Positions 16,544-25,975 of a stretch of 64,000 nucleotides of DNA are shown here, one piece after another. The notes under the pieces are model-generated. The model had not been told where the DNA came from, made no database searches, and saw nothing but the letters and a program-made list of their open reading frames with translations. Source of the DNA: Paenibacillus lautus NBRC 15380 (GTDB lineage: Bacteria; Bacillota; Bacilli; Paenibacillales; Paenibacillaceae); contig NZ_BIMF01000012.1 in the NCBI RefSeq assembly GCF_004000945.1, positions 1-64,000 on the forward strand, read 5' to 3'. Numbering within the stretch: position 1 is the first letter of the stretch; every line of letters starts with the position of its first letter. The translations under genes and the position numbers were made by a program.

Positions 16544-17417
16544 ATCCGAGCAAAAACTGATCCGCCAAAGTAAACAGCAGAATCGTCAAACTAATCACCT
16601 GATTCAGGTTGTACGATGCGAGATGCATCCGCCTGCGGCTCGAAGGCTTGATGATGCGATGCTCCACGGCAAGCAGTATCACCGAGACGGCAATCCCCGT
16701 CAAGTAGAGCCAGCCCAAGCCTTGGATAAAGTAAAGGGAAACCAGCAGGATGACCATAATTCCGTGCAGCGTTCTGGAAATGAGCAGTCCGCCCTCTAAC
16801 CCAAACGCGCGGGGAATGCTCCATAAGCCGGTGCTGCGATCGAATTCGATATCCTGCGTGGCGTAAATGATATCAAATCCAGCAATCCACAGCATCACGA
16901 CGGTACCGATGATAAACGGAATGAAGGCAAATTGCCCCGTTACGGCAAACCATGCCCCGATCGGAGCCGAAGCAATCGTGAAGCCCAGGTACAGGTGGCA
17001 CAGCCAGGTGAAGCGCTTGGTGTACGAGTACGAGCAGATCAGTATAATCGCTGCCGGTGAGAGCCACAAGCAGAGCCGGTTCAGCATCCCTGCCGCGAGA
17101 ATAAAGATGGCAAAGTTAACGACCACAAATACGTATACTTCGCGAGGCAGCAGGAGCTTTCTCGGCATATGGCGATTTGCGGTTCGCGGGTTCGCAGCAT
17201 CGAACTTCAAATCGGCGATGCGGTTGAAGGCATTGGCCCCATTGCGCGCGGCAACCAGCGCAATCAACGACCACAGCATGACATGCCATGACGGCACGCC
17301 GCCCGCGGCCCAAATCATGGAAATGATCGCAAAGGGCAGCGAGAACAGCGTGTGGGAGAACATCACCAGTTCTCCGAACATTTTGGTCTTATGAACGACT
17401 TTATAAATCATCTGCAT
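16542..17417 (-). CDS. UbiA-family prenyltransferase (menaquinone-type)
   Basis: A 291-residue integral membrane prenyltransferase with about nine helices. The two Asp-rich motifs that bind Mg-diphosphate are present: NRIADLKFD (NxxxDxxxD, first motif) and YATQDIEFDR (second motif). It matches the putative 4-hydroxybenzoate polyprenyltransferase subgroup, which in Gram-positive bacteria is usually assigned to menaquinone synthesis, including MqnP of the futalosine pathway. The start is preceded by GAGG at 10 bases. It lies 18 bases downstream of an aminotransferase gene on the same strand; no other quinone genes are visible. Confidence 0.82.
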   Translation of the reverse strand: MQMIYKVVHKTKMFGELVMFSHTLFSLPFAIISMIWAAGGVPSWHVMLWSLIALVAARNGANAFNRIADLKFDAANPRTANRHMPRKLLLPREVYVFVVVNFAIFILAAGMLNRLCLWLSPAAIILICSYSYTKRFTWLCHLYLGFTIASAPIGAWFAVTGQFAFIPFIIGTVVMLWIAGFDIIYATQDIEFDRSTGLWSIPRAFGLEGGLLISRTLHGIMVILLVSLYFIQGLGWLYLTGIAVSVILLAVEHRIIKPSSRRRMHLASYNLNQVISLTILLFTLADQFLLG

Positions 17418-17435
17418 GGATCCAACCTCATTCGT

Positions 17436-18734
17436 TTACGTTTGGGATAACCCTGCCAGCACCTTATCCAAGGCGCGGAGCATCGCTTCAATATCTTCCT
17501 CCGGAATCATCATGGCCGGCTGGAAAGCCAGCACGTTTCGGCCGATGCCATTTTTGCCGATGATGAATCCTTCTTCCTTCATGCGCTCCAGAATGATATC
17601 CGTCCATGCAGCGCTTTCCTCGTCGGTCGCTCCACGGATTTCGGCCCCGGCCATAAAACCCTTGCCTCGGACATCGGCGATAAGCCTGTATCGGCCCTGC
17701 AGCTCCCTCAATCCTTCGATGAGCTGCCCGCCGACACGCAGAGAACGTTCGACCAAGCCTTCCTGCTCGATGTAATCCAATACGGCAAGCGCCGTAGCGG
17801 ATGACACCGGGTTGCCGCCGAAAGTGGAGGCGGATGGTCGGTTTAGACTGGCGGCAATCGCATCCGTCGTGGAGAAAGCACCGATGGGCACGCCATTGCC
17901 TAGTGCCTTCGCCATGGTAAGAATGTCCGGTACAATGCCGTAATGCTCGATCGCGAACATGCGTCCCGTGCGGCCGCAGCCTGTCTGGATTTCATCGGCA
18001 ATCAGAAGGATGCCGTACCGCTCCAGCATCGCCTTCAGCTCACGGAAATACCAATCCGGCGGCACGATCATTCCCCCGTTGCCTTGGATCGGCTCCACGA
18101 TCATCGCGGCGAAGGTGTCTCCCTTCTCAGCGAGCACACTCGCCAAGGCATCCAGGGAGCGGCGAGCGGCAGCATCTTGATCCATGGCAGGATCATAGGG
18201 ACGCGGAATAAACGTAGTCACCTCCTGGTCCAGGAAATCATCCGTACGCCACATCGGGATGCCGGTCACATTCATGGTCAGGAAGGTCCGACCATGAAGG
18301 CCGTATTCCAGCGCCAGAAAATTGCGGCGTTTTGTGTGCAGACGTGCGACAAGCAGCGCGCCTTCATTCGCTTCGGAGCCGCTGTTCACAAAGAACGTTC
18401 GCTTTAGGATGCCAGGCAAAATGCCGTTTGCCAACCGCTCCGCCAGATCTGCCATCGGCTGGGTAAGGTAAATGGTTGACGTATGCTGCAGCGTCTGCAG
18501 CTGTTCGATCGTTCTTGCCGTAATCGCTTCATTGCAGTGACCGCAGGCGACAACCGACACCCCCGTGAAGAAGTCGACATACGCTTTGCCATCATGGCCG
18601 TAAAGCTTATGCATCTTGCCGCTGACGATCTGGGGCGGTTCTTTATAGAAATTGGCTGTGCAAGGGTAACCGTACTCCCGACGCTTTGCCACGATGGCTT
18701 CCGGACCGATATACGTCAGTTCTGCATGCGTCAT
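17436..18734 (-). CDS. Class III pyridoxal-phosphate aminotransferase
   Basis: A 432-residue fold-type I aminotransferase of class III. The phosphate-binding motif SGSEANEGA (118-126), the Asp that contacts the pyridine nitrogen (Asp247 in LLIADEIQTGCGRTG) and the PLP lysine (Lys276 in LTMAKALGNGVPIGAF) are present. The sequence is closest, by recognition, to alanine-glyoxylate/beta-alanine type enzymes and not to acetylornithine transaminases, but the amino donor is not decidable. GAGGTG precedes the ATG. It shares an operon with the UbiA-like gene. Confidence 0.88.
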   Translation of the reverse strand: MTHAELTYIGPEAIVAKRREYGYPCTANFYKEPPQIVSGKMHKLYGHDGKAYVDFFTGVSVVACGHCNEAITARTIEQLQTLQHTSTIYLTQPMADLAERLANGILPGILKRTFFVNSGSEANEGALLVARLHTKRRNFLALEYGLHGRTFLTMNVTGIPMWRTDDFLDQEVTTFIPRPYDPAMDQDAAARRSLDALASVLAEKGDTFAAMIVEPIQGNGGMIVPPDWYFRELKAMLERYGILLIADEIQTGCGRTGRMFAIEHYGIVPDILTMAKALGNGVPIGAFSTTDAIAASLNRPSASTFGGNPVSSATALAVLDYIEQEGLVERSLRVGGQLIEGLRELQGRYRLIADVRGKGFMAGAEIRGATDEESAAWTDIILERMKEEGFIIGKNGIGRNVLAFQPAMMIPEEDIEAMLRALDKVLAGLSQT

Positions 18735-18852
18735 GGATATTCACCTCTTTTGAATTATTTTCGTTTCTCCCATGTTCTGTTTCATGAAAATAGACCAAGG
18801 AAAATGGCACCTCACATCGGGTTCATCTTGATACTCCGTCTCAAAGCGGATC

Positions 18853-20832
18853 TTATACTTCAGTCAGCTCCAGTTCCAGGGAATGGCCAAATTGGAGCGA
18901 ACCGAGCGTGAACCCGGCGTAAACGGGTGCCATCCCTTGATACAGCCTGCCGCATGCATCCAGGTTCAGCGCAGCTTGACGATATGTCCGCACCAGGCCG
19001 CGAAGCTGCTCCGTCGTATACGTCTTCCCTTCAATGCGGAAGTGATTCACGCCCGCTTCGTGCAGCTCCTTCAAGAACGGCATGCAGCACAGCTCCTTCG
19101 CCAGCGCCAAGTGGTTACGCCCTGCGGCATCCCGGTATACGGGGTTCTCCCCTTTATCCGTAATCAGCACGAGATGACGGTTATCCACGAACCGGTTGTC
19201 CTCTTCCGCTATGGGCTCGAACTCTGCGGCATTGGCGTATAAATCATGCTCCAGATACATGACGATGGGCGATCCGTGAACGATGACCTCGACGGGAATC
19301 TCCGGATGACGCAGCAATTTCGTCAAATCATGGAGCTGAAGCTCAAGGGACGGATTGATTCGGGATATGCCAAAATGGTCCTTATAAAACGAGGCCGCCA
19401 TATAGTTGTATATGTTCAGGCTGAAATCGGCAATCAGCGGCAGCCCTAGGGATTGGAACTTGTGCATGGCACCGATGTTGGTCGCAAGCAGGCCGTCCAG
19501 GCCATAATGGTTATACTCCTTGCCTGCCCTGAGGAACTGATGATACTGCTCCATCTGAAGCTCATTCATCATGCGGGGCATGCCAAGGATGATCTGCGCG
19601 TTTCCTTTATCCGCCGTCAAGGCTTCGATATCTTCACGTCCAAACGGACGATCCGGCTGGAACACGTCGCCGGTCAGGTAGATGACATCCGCCCCTTCTT
19701 CTAATGCCGCACGGGCCTGCTCCACCGTGTTGACATGCACCGTAATTTGCGGAATCGACGTGCCCGGCTGCTCCCGTTTCGCATGAAGAAGCGATTCCTT
19801 CACCTGGAGCACCCGTTCCTCCTTCATCTCGCGTTCCGCGGTAGGCGTGCTGAACACCTTCCCCGTACTGTAAAACTTGCCTGTTCCTTCATAACGGCGA
19901 TTGATGAACTCCAGTCCCGGCTTGCCAAAGGCATAAGCTGTCGTGAAATCGCGCTTCCGGTTTTTATGCAGCGTATCCGCCCCGTCCTCGCGGTTATAGC
20001 CCAGCGGATCCGCAATGTAACGATCGATGGCATCCCCGTAAGAGTTAACGATCATCAGCAAAAATTCGATGTCTCTCATGCGTCCTTCAATTTTGAAGCT
20101 GGTAATGCCGGACTTGATCAGCTCCGGAATAAACTCGTACATATACATATCTTTCGCCGCAAGCGGGTACTCGGTAGGATAGAGGTAGCCGTCTTTTTTC
20201 ACCCGATAATCCCAGCGGCAAGGTTTCATGCATCGCCCCCGGTTGGAGCTGTTGCCGAACAGCATGGAGCTGTACAGGCAGTTAGCGCCGTGAACGGTGC
20301 ACATATCGCCGTGCACGAAGTACTCGAACTCCATTCCGCTCCTAGCCTGGAGCACCTCCGCTGTCTTCAAGTCCATCTCCCGCGAGGCCACGACACGGGA
20401 AACGCCCAATGCTTTGACGGCTTCAATCATCTCCAGATTGTGCACGTTCATCATGACCGAGGAGTGAACCGGTATATTCGTATAGTTCATCTCTTGAATC
20501 AGAGGAAACACGGCCAGATCCTGCGCGATAATGGCATCCGGACCAATCTCGTTCAAAAAGGCGAAATAACGCTTCGCTTCCTCCAGGTCCTCTTCATTCA
20601 TCAGGTTGTTCACTGTAATGTAGGCACGTTTACCGCGCTCATGGGCCAATTGGACGGCTTCTCTGACTTCCTCATAACTTAAGTTATAGCCCTTGCGCAT
20701 CATGCGCATGTTCAAGGATGGTCCCCCGAAATATACGGCATCGCAGTTTGCGTCAATGACGGTTTTGAATATCTCGAATGTTCCGGCAGGAGCCAGTAGT
20801 TCCACTTCTTTACCGTTAAAATAACGAGCCAT
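18853..20832 (-). CDS. Peptidase U32 family protein, duplicated form
   Basis: A 659-residue U32 (collagenase-like/RlhA-type) protein. Members of this family carry an Fe-S cluster and act in RNA hydroxylation or cofactor synthesis; protease activity is doubtful. The N-terminal domain has ELLAPAGTFEIFKTVIDANC, YFGGPSLNMR and the Cys cluster GANCLYSSMLFGNSSNRGRC followed by CRWDYR. A second U32-like unit follows (QITVHVNTVEQARAALEEGA onwards, with HFRIEGKTYTTEQ). The ATG at 20832 follows GAGGAGG; the longer frame has no such signal. A palindrome lies just upstream. Confidence 0.86.
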   Translation of the reverse strand: MARYFNGKEVELLAPAGTFEIFKTVIDANCDAVYFGGPSLNMRMMRKGYNLSYEEVREAVQLAHERGKRAYITVNNLMNEEDLEEAKRYFAFLNEIGPDAIIAQDLAVFPLIQEMNYTNIPVHSSVMMNVHNLEMIEAVKALGVSRVVASREMDLKTAEVLQARSGMEFEYFVHGDMCTVHGANCLYSSMLFGNSSNRGRCMKPCRWDYRVKKDGYLYPTEYPLAAKDMYMYEFIPELIKSGITSFKIEGRMRDIEFLLMIVNSYGDAIDRYIADPLGYNREDGADTLHKNRKRDFTTAYAFGKPGLEFINRRYEGTGKFYSTGKVFSTPTAEREMKEERVLQVKESLLHAKREQPGTSIPQITVHVNTVEQARAALEEGADVIYLTGDVFQPDRPFGREDIEALTADKGNAQIILGMPRMMNELQMEQYHQFLRAGKEYNHYGLDGLLATNIGAMHKFQSLGLPLIADFSLNIYNYMAASFYKDHFGISRINPSLELQLHDLTKLLRHPEIPVEVIVHGSPIVMYLEHDLYANAAEFEPIAEEDNRFVDNRHLVLITDKGENPVYRDAAGRNHLALAKELCCMPFLKELHEAGVNHFRIEGKTYTTEQLRGLVRTYRQAALNLDACGRLYQGMAPVYAGFTLGSLQFGHSLELELTEV

Positions 20833-20880
20833 CGTCCGTTCCTCCTCATCCGCCAAGTTTATTTTTTTCGATTGTAACAT

Positions 20881-20912
20881 AATTCACAAATAACATTAGT
20901 GAATTAATTCAC
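20881..20912 (+). promoter_or_regulatory. 14-bp perfect palindrome, TetR operator candidate
   Basis: GTGAATTAATTCAC (20899-20912) is a perfect palindrome, and a third half-site AATTCAC lies at 20881-20887. It sits between the divergent U32 (-) and hydrolase/TetR (+) units, where the TetR protein encoded at 22001 would be expected to bind. Confidence 0.5.
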
Positions 20913-21059
20913 AGTGGTATTTACAGTAAGATTCCAATGCCGATAGCATTTCAACAACCGTTCCTGTTTTGCATTGACCAAACGTTCATCCAATAATAAA
21001 ATAAAGCTTATCAAGGGCTGCAATCATTGGAAATCGATTATCGATTGGAGGGTATTCTA

Positions 21060-21993
21060 TTGGATTTGCATTATGAAGTGCACGGTAGTGGTAAGCCTGT
21101 TGTCCTTGTTCACAGCGGTGGAGCCGATATGCGGGATTGGAGCTATCTTGTTCCTCTCTTATCTGAGAACTTTTACGTGATAGCCTTTGATGGCCGCGGA
21201 GCCGGACGCTCTCCCTCTCCCGTTCAGCCGCCAAACTATGTTGAAGATCTGTTGTCTCTTCTTGATCATCTGAATATTTCGCAAGCTGCGGTTATTGGAC
21301 ATTCTATGGGCGGCCGGATTGCCACGGAGTTCGCAATCCATTATCCTGAAAATGCGTGTTCAAAAAGGTCGGTTTTCAGCACCGAGAAGGTTGGATGAAA
21401 CTAGGGACTGAGGAGCGGAGCGTACGTTTTGGGTACGTGAGCACCGGAAGGCCCGGCTGAATTCAAGATTCGATGCCGAGCTGCTTCCTGATTCGCTTCG
21501 TGATCAAAAGCGGACTTTTTGAACAACCTCTGAAAGAGTATCGGAACTGATTGTCATTGCACCAGCCCTGTCCGGTTTTCCTTATTCTGAGGAAATGCAA
21601 GCTTATATGCTCCGGGTAAGCGCTGCTGCCCCTGACATCGAGAAAATGATCGAGCTGTGCATAGAGCCGCCTTCTTATGAAATTACAAGGAACCGAGCCG
21701 AGCGGGAGCTCATGATCCACATGCTTCGTCACCATTTTGAGCGGACATTTACCTGGTCTACCTTTGACTCGGTTTGGCCGGAGCCGCCGGCGATGGAGCG
21801 ATTACAGGATATCTCGGCCAACACGCTCTTTATCATAGGAGATCATGAACTGCCCGATAACCATCAGGTAGGGGAACAATTTCGGAGAGTTCCGAACGTT
21901 CACTTTACCACCATCGCGGGAGCGGATCACATGGTCACATTAACGCATCCGGAGGAGTTATCCCGCCTTATCACCCCATTCGTGAAGGAATGA
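21060..21993 (+). pseudogene. Alpha/beta hydrolase gene interrupted by a MITE-like element
   Basis: The two halves encode one alpha/beta hydrolase. The 5' part (TTG start at 21060, 7 bases after GGAGGG) has the oxyanion region HGSGKPVVLVHSGGADMRDW and nucleophile elbow GHSMGG. The 3' part has the acid (LFIIGDHELPDN) and histidine (AGADHMVTLTHPEE) regions. They are separated by a 178-bp insert (21352-21529) flanked by CTGAAA on both sides. Removing the insert and one CTGAAA copy rejoins the frame exactly as HYPE-RVSELIVIAPALSG. The insert changes the frame and adds stops, so the gene is inactive as it stands. It precedes a TetR gene by 7 bases. Confidence 0.9.
21352..21529. mobile_element. MITE-like non-coding insertion, 178 bp
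   Basis: The element is flanked by a 6-bp direct duplication CTGAAA (21346-21351 and 21530-21535). Its ends are imperfect inverted repeats: TGTTCAAAAAGGTCGGTTTT at the left and, read in reverse, TGTTCAAAAAGTCCGCTTTT at the right. It encodes no protein and would depend on a transposase supplied elsewhere. It resembles intergenic repeats I associate with Paenibacillus genomes; copy number cannot be judged here, since no second copy is in the window. Confidence 0.85.
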
Positions 21994-22000
21994 AGATTTC

Positions 22001-22585
22001 ATGCCACGTACACCCAGCGAAAATGAACGCATACGCCAGATGGCGAAAGACAAAATTTTAGAAGCCGCCATGAATTTGTTTATCCATCAGGGCTACCACG
22101 CCACTTCCATTAGCGATGTAGCCAAGCAAGCCGGAATATCCAAAGGGCTGCTCTATAACTACTTTTCAGGCAAGGAAGGACTGCTGGCCGCCATGGTCGA
22201 TGAGCGAATCGCAGGCGTGGCCGAAGTCATAGAGAATGCCGCTTCACTCCAAGCACCTGCAGATCAGCTGAAATTCATTCTGGAGCAAGCCATCGACAAC
22301 GTGTATCGGCAGCCGGAAGTATTCCGTTTTTACTTGCATCTTCAAACCCAGCCCGAAGCGGATCAAGAGTTATTTCCCTACAGCAAGCGTCTTGTGGAAG
22401 AGGCTGCACGACAGTTTGAGATTCAATGCCGCATATTCGAAGACCTCGGAGTTCCCGAGCCGCACAAACGCTCCTTGTATTTTTCTTCTACCCTGCAGGG
22501 CATCATGCTGATGATATCCACTTATCCCCAGCACTTCCCCATTGAAGAAGTGAAGGAGCAGATGCTGAAGGAGTTTTGCCCGTAA
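22001..22585 (+). CDS. TetR/AcrR-family regulator
   Basis: A 194-residue regulator with the HTH ATSISDVAKQAGISKGLLYN and a helical ligand-binding domain. It starts 7 bases after the hydrolase stop and so was built as an operon with the now broken hydrolase; the palindrome at 20899 is the probable operator. If the hydrolase was its only target, the regulator now has a lost output. It ends at a strong terminator. Confidence 0.88.
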   Translation: MPRTPSENERIRQMAKDKILEAAMNLFIHQGYHATSISDVAKQAGISKGLLYNYFSGKEGLLAAMVDERIAGVAEVIENAASLQAPADQLKFILEQAIDNVYRQPEVFRFYLHLQTQPEADQELFPYSKRLVEEAARQFEIQCRIFEDLGVPEPHKRSLYFSSTLQGIMLMISTYPQHFPIEEVKEQMLKEFCP

Positions 22586-22589
22586 CGAA

Positions 22590-22637
22590 AAAGAGCCGAG
22601 GTTTTACCTGTATTTATCAGGACTCCTCGGCTCTTTG
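22590..22637 (+). terminator. Terminator after the TetR gene
   Basis: AAAGAGCCGAGG (22590-22601) pairs perfectly with CCTCGGCTCTTT (22625-22636). Confidence 0.82.
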
Positions 22638-22799
22638 CTGCACATACTGACTCCCTCCAATTAAATCTCCTTATGATATCGTTCCTCTCCTTGAACGCGG
22701 AATTCGATTAACTTTTTCAACTTTTTCTCTTCCTTCATGTCCTTAATCAGTTATGCTGTTAATAACAGGATCGACACGAGCGTGAGGAGGAAATGAACG

Positions 22800-23753
22800 A
22801 TGGCTATTCACTGGCTGGAACCGGATATCGCCGAGTGCACCCGAAGAGGAATCGCCTACTTTACGTCGGAGCTGGAGATGGCGAACGGCCTGCCCTGCAA
22901 AATGTACCGCATTACCGAAAAGTTCGGGAGTTTATCCGATCATATGCACGACTATCTTCAAATCTGGTATGTCAGCAAAGGCGAATTCATCCATACGCTC
23001 TATGGTCAAAAATACCGAATGATCCAGGGCAATATATTCGTGCTCCCTCCTTATAGCGTCCATCGCGTGGAGATGATCCCCGGGAAAGAAATGGAGGTGC
23101 TGGGGTGCGAATTCATGCCGGCCTTCATTAACGAACGATTGGAGGGAATGCCGGCCGAGCCGCAGCTGTTCGACCTTTCCTTCATCAAGCCTTTTATTAC
23201 GACCGAAGACCGCGTCCCGCTCAAAATCACCTTGACCGGAGGCAGCGACCTCGCCGTAAAGGAGCTCTTGGCCGAAATGCTGGCCGAATACGGAAGCCGG
23301 GGGCCATTCTTCGATATTCTGCTAAAAGCCAATCTGCTGAAGCTGCTGGCAATCGTGAACCGCGAGCATGCCGACCAACGCAAGCTTCCATCAAGAACTG
23401 GAGGCAGCGACCAGTACCAGTACCGGGAGCCCATCCTGGAATCGGTTCAGTATATTCATGACCATTATGACCAGCCCCTGTGGCTGGAGGATCTGTGTGC
23501 ACGGACAATGATGTCCCGGACTAATTTTTGCCGCCGATTCAAGGAGGTTACAGGTCGGACCTTCAGCCAGTACTTGGCTAACTACCGCATACGGATGGCC
23601 ATGCGGCTGCTCACGGAGCCTGAACTCACGGTAACCGATGTGTGCTTCAAGGTCGGGTTTAACGAGCTCCCCTACTTCTGTCGTATTTTCAAGAAATACA
23701 CGGGAACGACCCCTGCTTACTATAAAAAGAACGCTTTTAAAACCGTAGACTAG
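22800..23753 (+). CDS. AraC-family regulator with N-terminal cupin domain
   Basis: A 317-residue transcription activator. Residues about 40-120 form an AraC-type cupin (HMHDYLQIWYVSKGEFIHTL, IFVLPPYSVHRVEMIPG). The C-terminal 100 residues carry two HTH motifs (WLEDLCARTMMSRTNFCRRF and VTDVCFKVGFNELPYFCRIF followed by GTTPAYYKK). GAGGAGG precedes the ATG. It lies 150 bases before two Gfo/Idh-type genes on the same strand and probably controls them in response to a sugar. Confidence 0.9.
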   Translation: MAIHWLEPDIAECTRRGIAYFTSELEMANGLPCKMYRITEKFGSLSDHMHDYLQIWYVSKGEFIHTLYGQKYRMIQGNIFVLPPYSVHRVEMIPGKEMEVLGCEFMPAFINERLEGMPAEPQLFDLSFIKPFITTEDRVPLKITLTGGSDLAVKELLAEMLAEYGSRGPFFDILLKANLLKLLAIVNREHADQRKLPSRTGGSDQYQYREPILESVQYIHDHYDQPLWLEDLCARTMMSRTNFCRRFKEVTGRTFSQYLANYRIRMAMRLLTEPELTVTDVCFKVGFNELPYFCRIFKKYTGTTPAYYKKNAFKTVD

Positions 23754-23903
23754 CGCCTCGGTACGATAATCCAATAAATAAACACGATAGTGAAATCGAA
23801 GCGATCGCTCACATGCTATACTCGGGGCAAGCAATAACGAAGAATCAACTGACAGGCTCATGTCATCACTGCATCATCAATCCACGATTTTGGAGGAGAA
23901 CCG

Positions 23904-24983
23904 ATGAACAAAATTACAATTGCCGTGATTGGCTGCGGCACGATTGCGAACAGCGCCCATATTCCGGCCTACATGGCCAACGAAGACGCTGAGATCAAAT
24001 ATTTCTGCGATATCGTGAAGGATCGGGCCGATGCCGCCGTCGCCAAATACGAATGCGGCCAAGCCATCGAAGATTACAACCAGATCCTGAACGACCCTGA
24101 GGTCGACGCGGTATCGATCTGTACGCCGAATGACGTCCATGCTTCCATCGCCATCGATTGCTTGCGGGCAGGAAAGCATGTATTATGCGAAAAGCCGGCA
24201 GCCCGCACCTACGCGGAAGCGCTGGAAATGCAGAAGGTTCAGCACGAGACGGGCAAGACGCTCAATATCGGGGTGGTCAACCGTTACAATGAAAGCGTAA
24301 ACAGAATCAGAAAAATGATCCAAAACGGCGATCTCGGCGAGCTGTATCATGTATATGCCAGCTTCCGTTCCCACCGCTCGATCCCGGGTCTCGGCGGCGC
24401 CTTCACGACTAAAGCCATTGCCGGCGGCGGCGCGCTGATCGATTGGGGCGTCCACTTCCTCGATGTGGTGATGTACTGTACGGGCGATCCGAAGCCGAAG
24501 ACCGTCTCCGGCCAGGCCTACTGCAAGCTGGGTAAAGACATGGAGAATTACACCTTCCTCAAGATGTGGGCAGGTCCGCCGAAATATGACGGCACGTATG
24601 ACGTCGACGATTTTGTCACGGCTCTCGTCCGCACGGAAGGCCCGACCATTTCCCTGAACGGCGCATGGGCGCAAAATATCGGCGCCGAAGAGATGTTCAT
24701 CGACTTCCTCGGCGACAAAGGCGGCATCCGGCTGAAATACGGTGCTGACTTCACCTTCTACACCACGGAAGACGGCGCATTGATCGAAACCACGCCGAAA
24801 TTCAATCTCGGCAGCATGTTCCAGAATGAAATCGACGGGTTCATCCGCTGCATTCAAACCGGGGAGAAGCAGCCTTCGCATATCGATACGGTCATCCTCT
24901 CCTCCCAGATCATCCAGGCGATTTACGACTCGTCCGATCAAGGTGCGGAGGTTTCGCTGCAGCCTGTTGCCCAGAACCGTTAA
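23904..24983 (+). CDS. Gfo/Idh/MocA-family oxidoreductase
   Basis: A 359-residue NAD(P)-dependent dehydrogenase, probably acting on a sugar or inositol. The Rossmann motif is VIGCGTIANSAH and the catalytic lysine is Lys97 in the CEKP motif. The C-terminal half has the usual beta-sheet domain (GGGALIDWGVHFLDVVMYCT). TTGGAGGAG precedes the start. It is followed after 34 bases by a shorter related gene, and AraC precedes it; no transporter is linked. Confidence 0.9.
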   Translation: MNKITIAVIGCGTIANSAHIPAYMANEDAEIKYFCDIVKDRADAAVAKYECGQAIEDYNQILNDPEVDAVSICTPNDVHASIAIDCLRAGKHVLCEKPAARTYAEALEMQKVQHETGKTLNIGVVNRYNESVNRIRKMIQNGDLGELYHVYASFRSHRSIPGLGGAFTTKAIAGGGALIDWGVHFLDVVMYCTGDPKPKTVSGQAYCKLGKDMENYTFLKMWAGPPKYDGTYDVDDFVTALVRTEGPTISLNGAWAQNIGAEEMFIDFLGDKGGIRLKYGADFTFYTTEDGALIETTPKFNLGSMFQNEIDGFIRCIQTGEKQPSHIDTVILSSQIIQAIYDSSDQGAEVSLQPVAQNR

Positions 24984-25017
24984 CTTATAGTTCGAACGCC
25001 AGGGAGGCCCTTTTATC

Positions 25018-25857
25018 ATGAAAAAAATCGGATTCATCGACCTGCATCTGGACCAATTCCATGCGAATAAATATCCCGGGTGGATTGAGCAGGCATCGGA
25101 AAATGCCATGAAGGTCGTGTACGCCTACGGCAAAAGAGACAAAGAGAACGGGCTCACTAACGCTGCCTGGAGCAAGGAGCATGGCATTGAGCTGCTGTCC
25201 ACGATCGAAGAGGTGGTGGAGCGCAGCGATTACCTGATCGTGCTGTCGCCGGATAACCCGGAATTCCATGAGGAGCTGTCCCAGCTGCCGCTGCAATCGG
25301 GCAAGCCGACTTATATCGATAAAACGTTCGCGCCTGACCGCGAAACGGCCACCCGCCTGTTCGACCTGGCGGCAAAGCACGGAACGCCGATGTATTCGAC
25401 GTCCGCCCTGCGTTTTGCCAGCGAATACACGGAGCTGGACCGAAGTGATATCCAAACGATCAGCAGCTGGGGACCGGGTGCCTTCGCCAATTACTCGATC
25501 CATCAGATCGAGCCGATCGTTAGTCTGATGGGAGCCAGCCCGAAGCGGGTGATGTTTATCGGAACGCCTGACTCCCCTGCCCTGCTGATCGATTTCGGGG
25601 ACGGACGGCAAGCCACCGTGAATCATCTTGGCGATAATTGTCCATTTACCTTGGGCATTAAGAATGGCGACGGGGGCTTCAAGCAGGTCACCGCGAATTC
25701 GAATTTCTTCGCCCTGTTCATTGAGAATCTGGTGAATTTCTTCGAAACGGGCGAGCCTGCCGTCAACTCGGCGGAAACCATTGCTGTCATCACGATTATC
25801 GAGTACGGATTAAAGGCGGCGAATACCCCTTATGTGTGGGTAGAATTGCCTCAATAG
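25018..25857 (+). CDS. Gfo/Idh/MocA-like protein without a clear nucleotide-binding motif
   Basis: A 279-residue protein with overall Gfo/Idh character: a TYIDKTFAPD stretch in place of EKP, SALRFASEY, and a C-terminal segment that ends like family members (FFETGEPAVNSAETIAVITI). The N-terminus (KKIGFIDLHLDQFHANKYPG) lacks the GxGxxG fingerprint, and the protein is about 70-80 residues shorter than its neighbour. It may be a partner subunit or a sugar-binding paralogue and not an active dehydrogenase. The frame is intact and the start has GGAGG upstream, so it is not an obvious pseudogene. Confidence 0.72.
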   Translation: MKKIGFIDLHLDQFHANKYPGWIEQASENAMKVVYAYGKRDKENGLTNAAWSKEHGIELLSTIEEVVERSDYLIVLSPDNPEFHEELSQLPLQSGKPTYIDKTFAPDRETATRLFDLAAKHGTPMYSTSALRFASEYTELDRSDIQTISSWGPGAFANYSIHQIEPIVSLMGASPKRVMFIGTPDSPALLIDFGDGRQATVNHLGDNCPFTLGIKNGDGGFKQVTANSNFFALFIENLVNFFETGEPAVNSAETIAVITIIEYGLKAANTPYVWVELPQ

Positions 25858-25890
25858 CGAAACCAAGGGTTCGTTACACATAGGAATATA

Positions 25891-25938
25891 AAAAAGAGCT
25901 GCTCCAACAGGCCGTAAAGGCCAGGGGCAGCTCTTTTT
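25891..25938. terminator. Bidirectional terminator
   Basis: AAAAAGAGCTGCTCC (25891-25905) pairs with GGGGCAGCTCTTTTT (25924-25938) with one wobble. It separates the Gfo/Idh operon (+) from the ABC transporter operon (-). Confidence 0.85.
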
Positions 25939-25975
25939 CATGAAACCAAGCAAGCCGGAAATTCAGTTCTGAAGG

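Noticed and set aside
18883..20682. Several long plus-strand frames opposite the U32 gene
   Set aside because: They are shadows of the U32 gene, with no domain or start signal.
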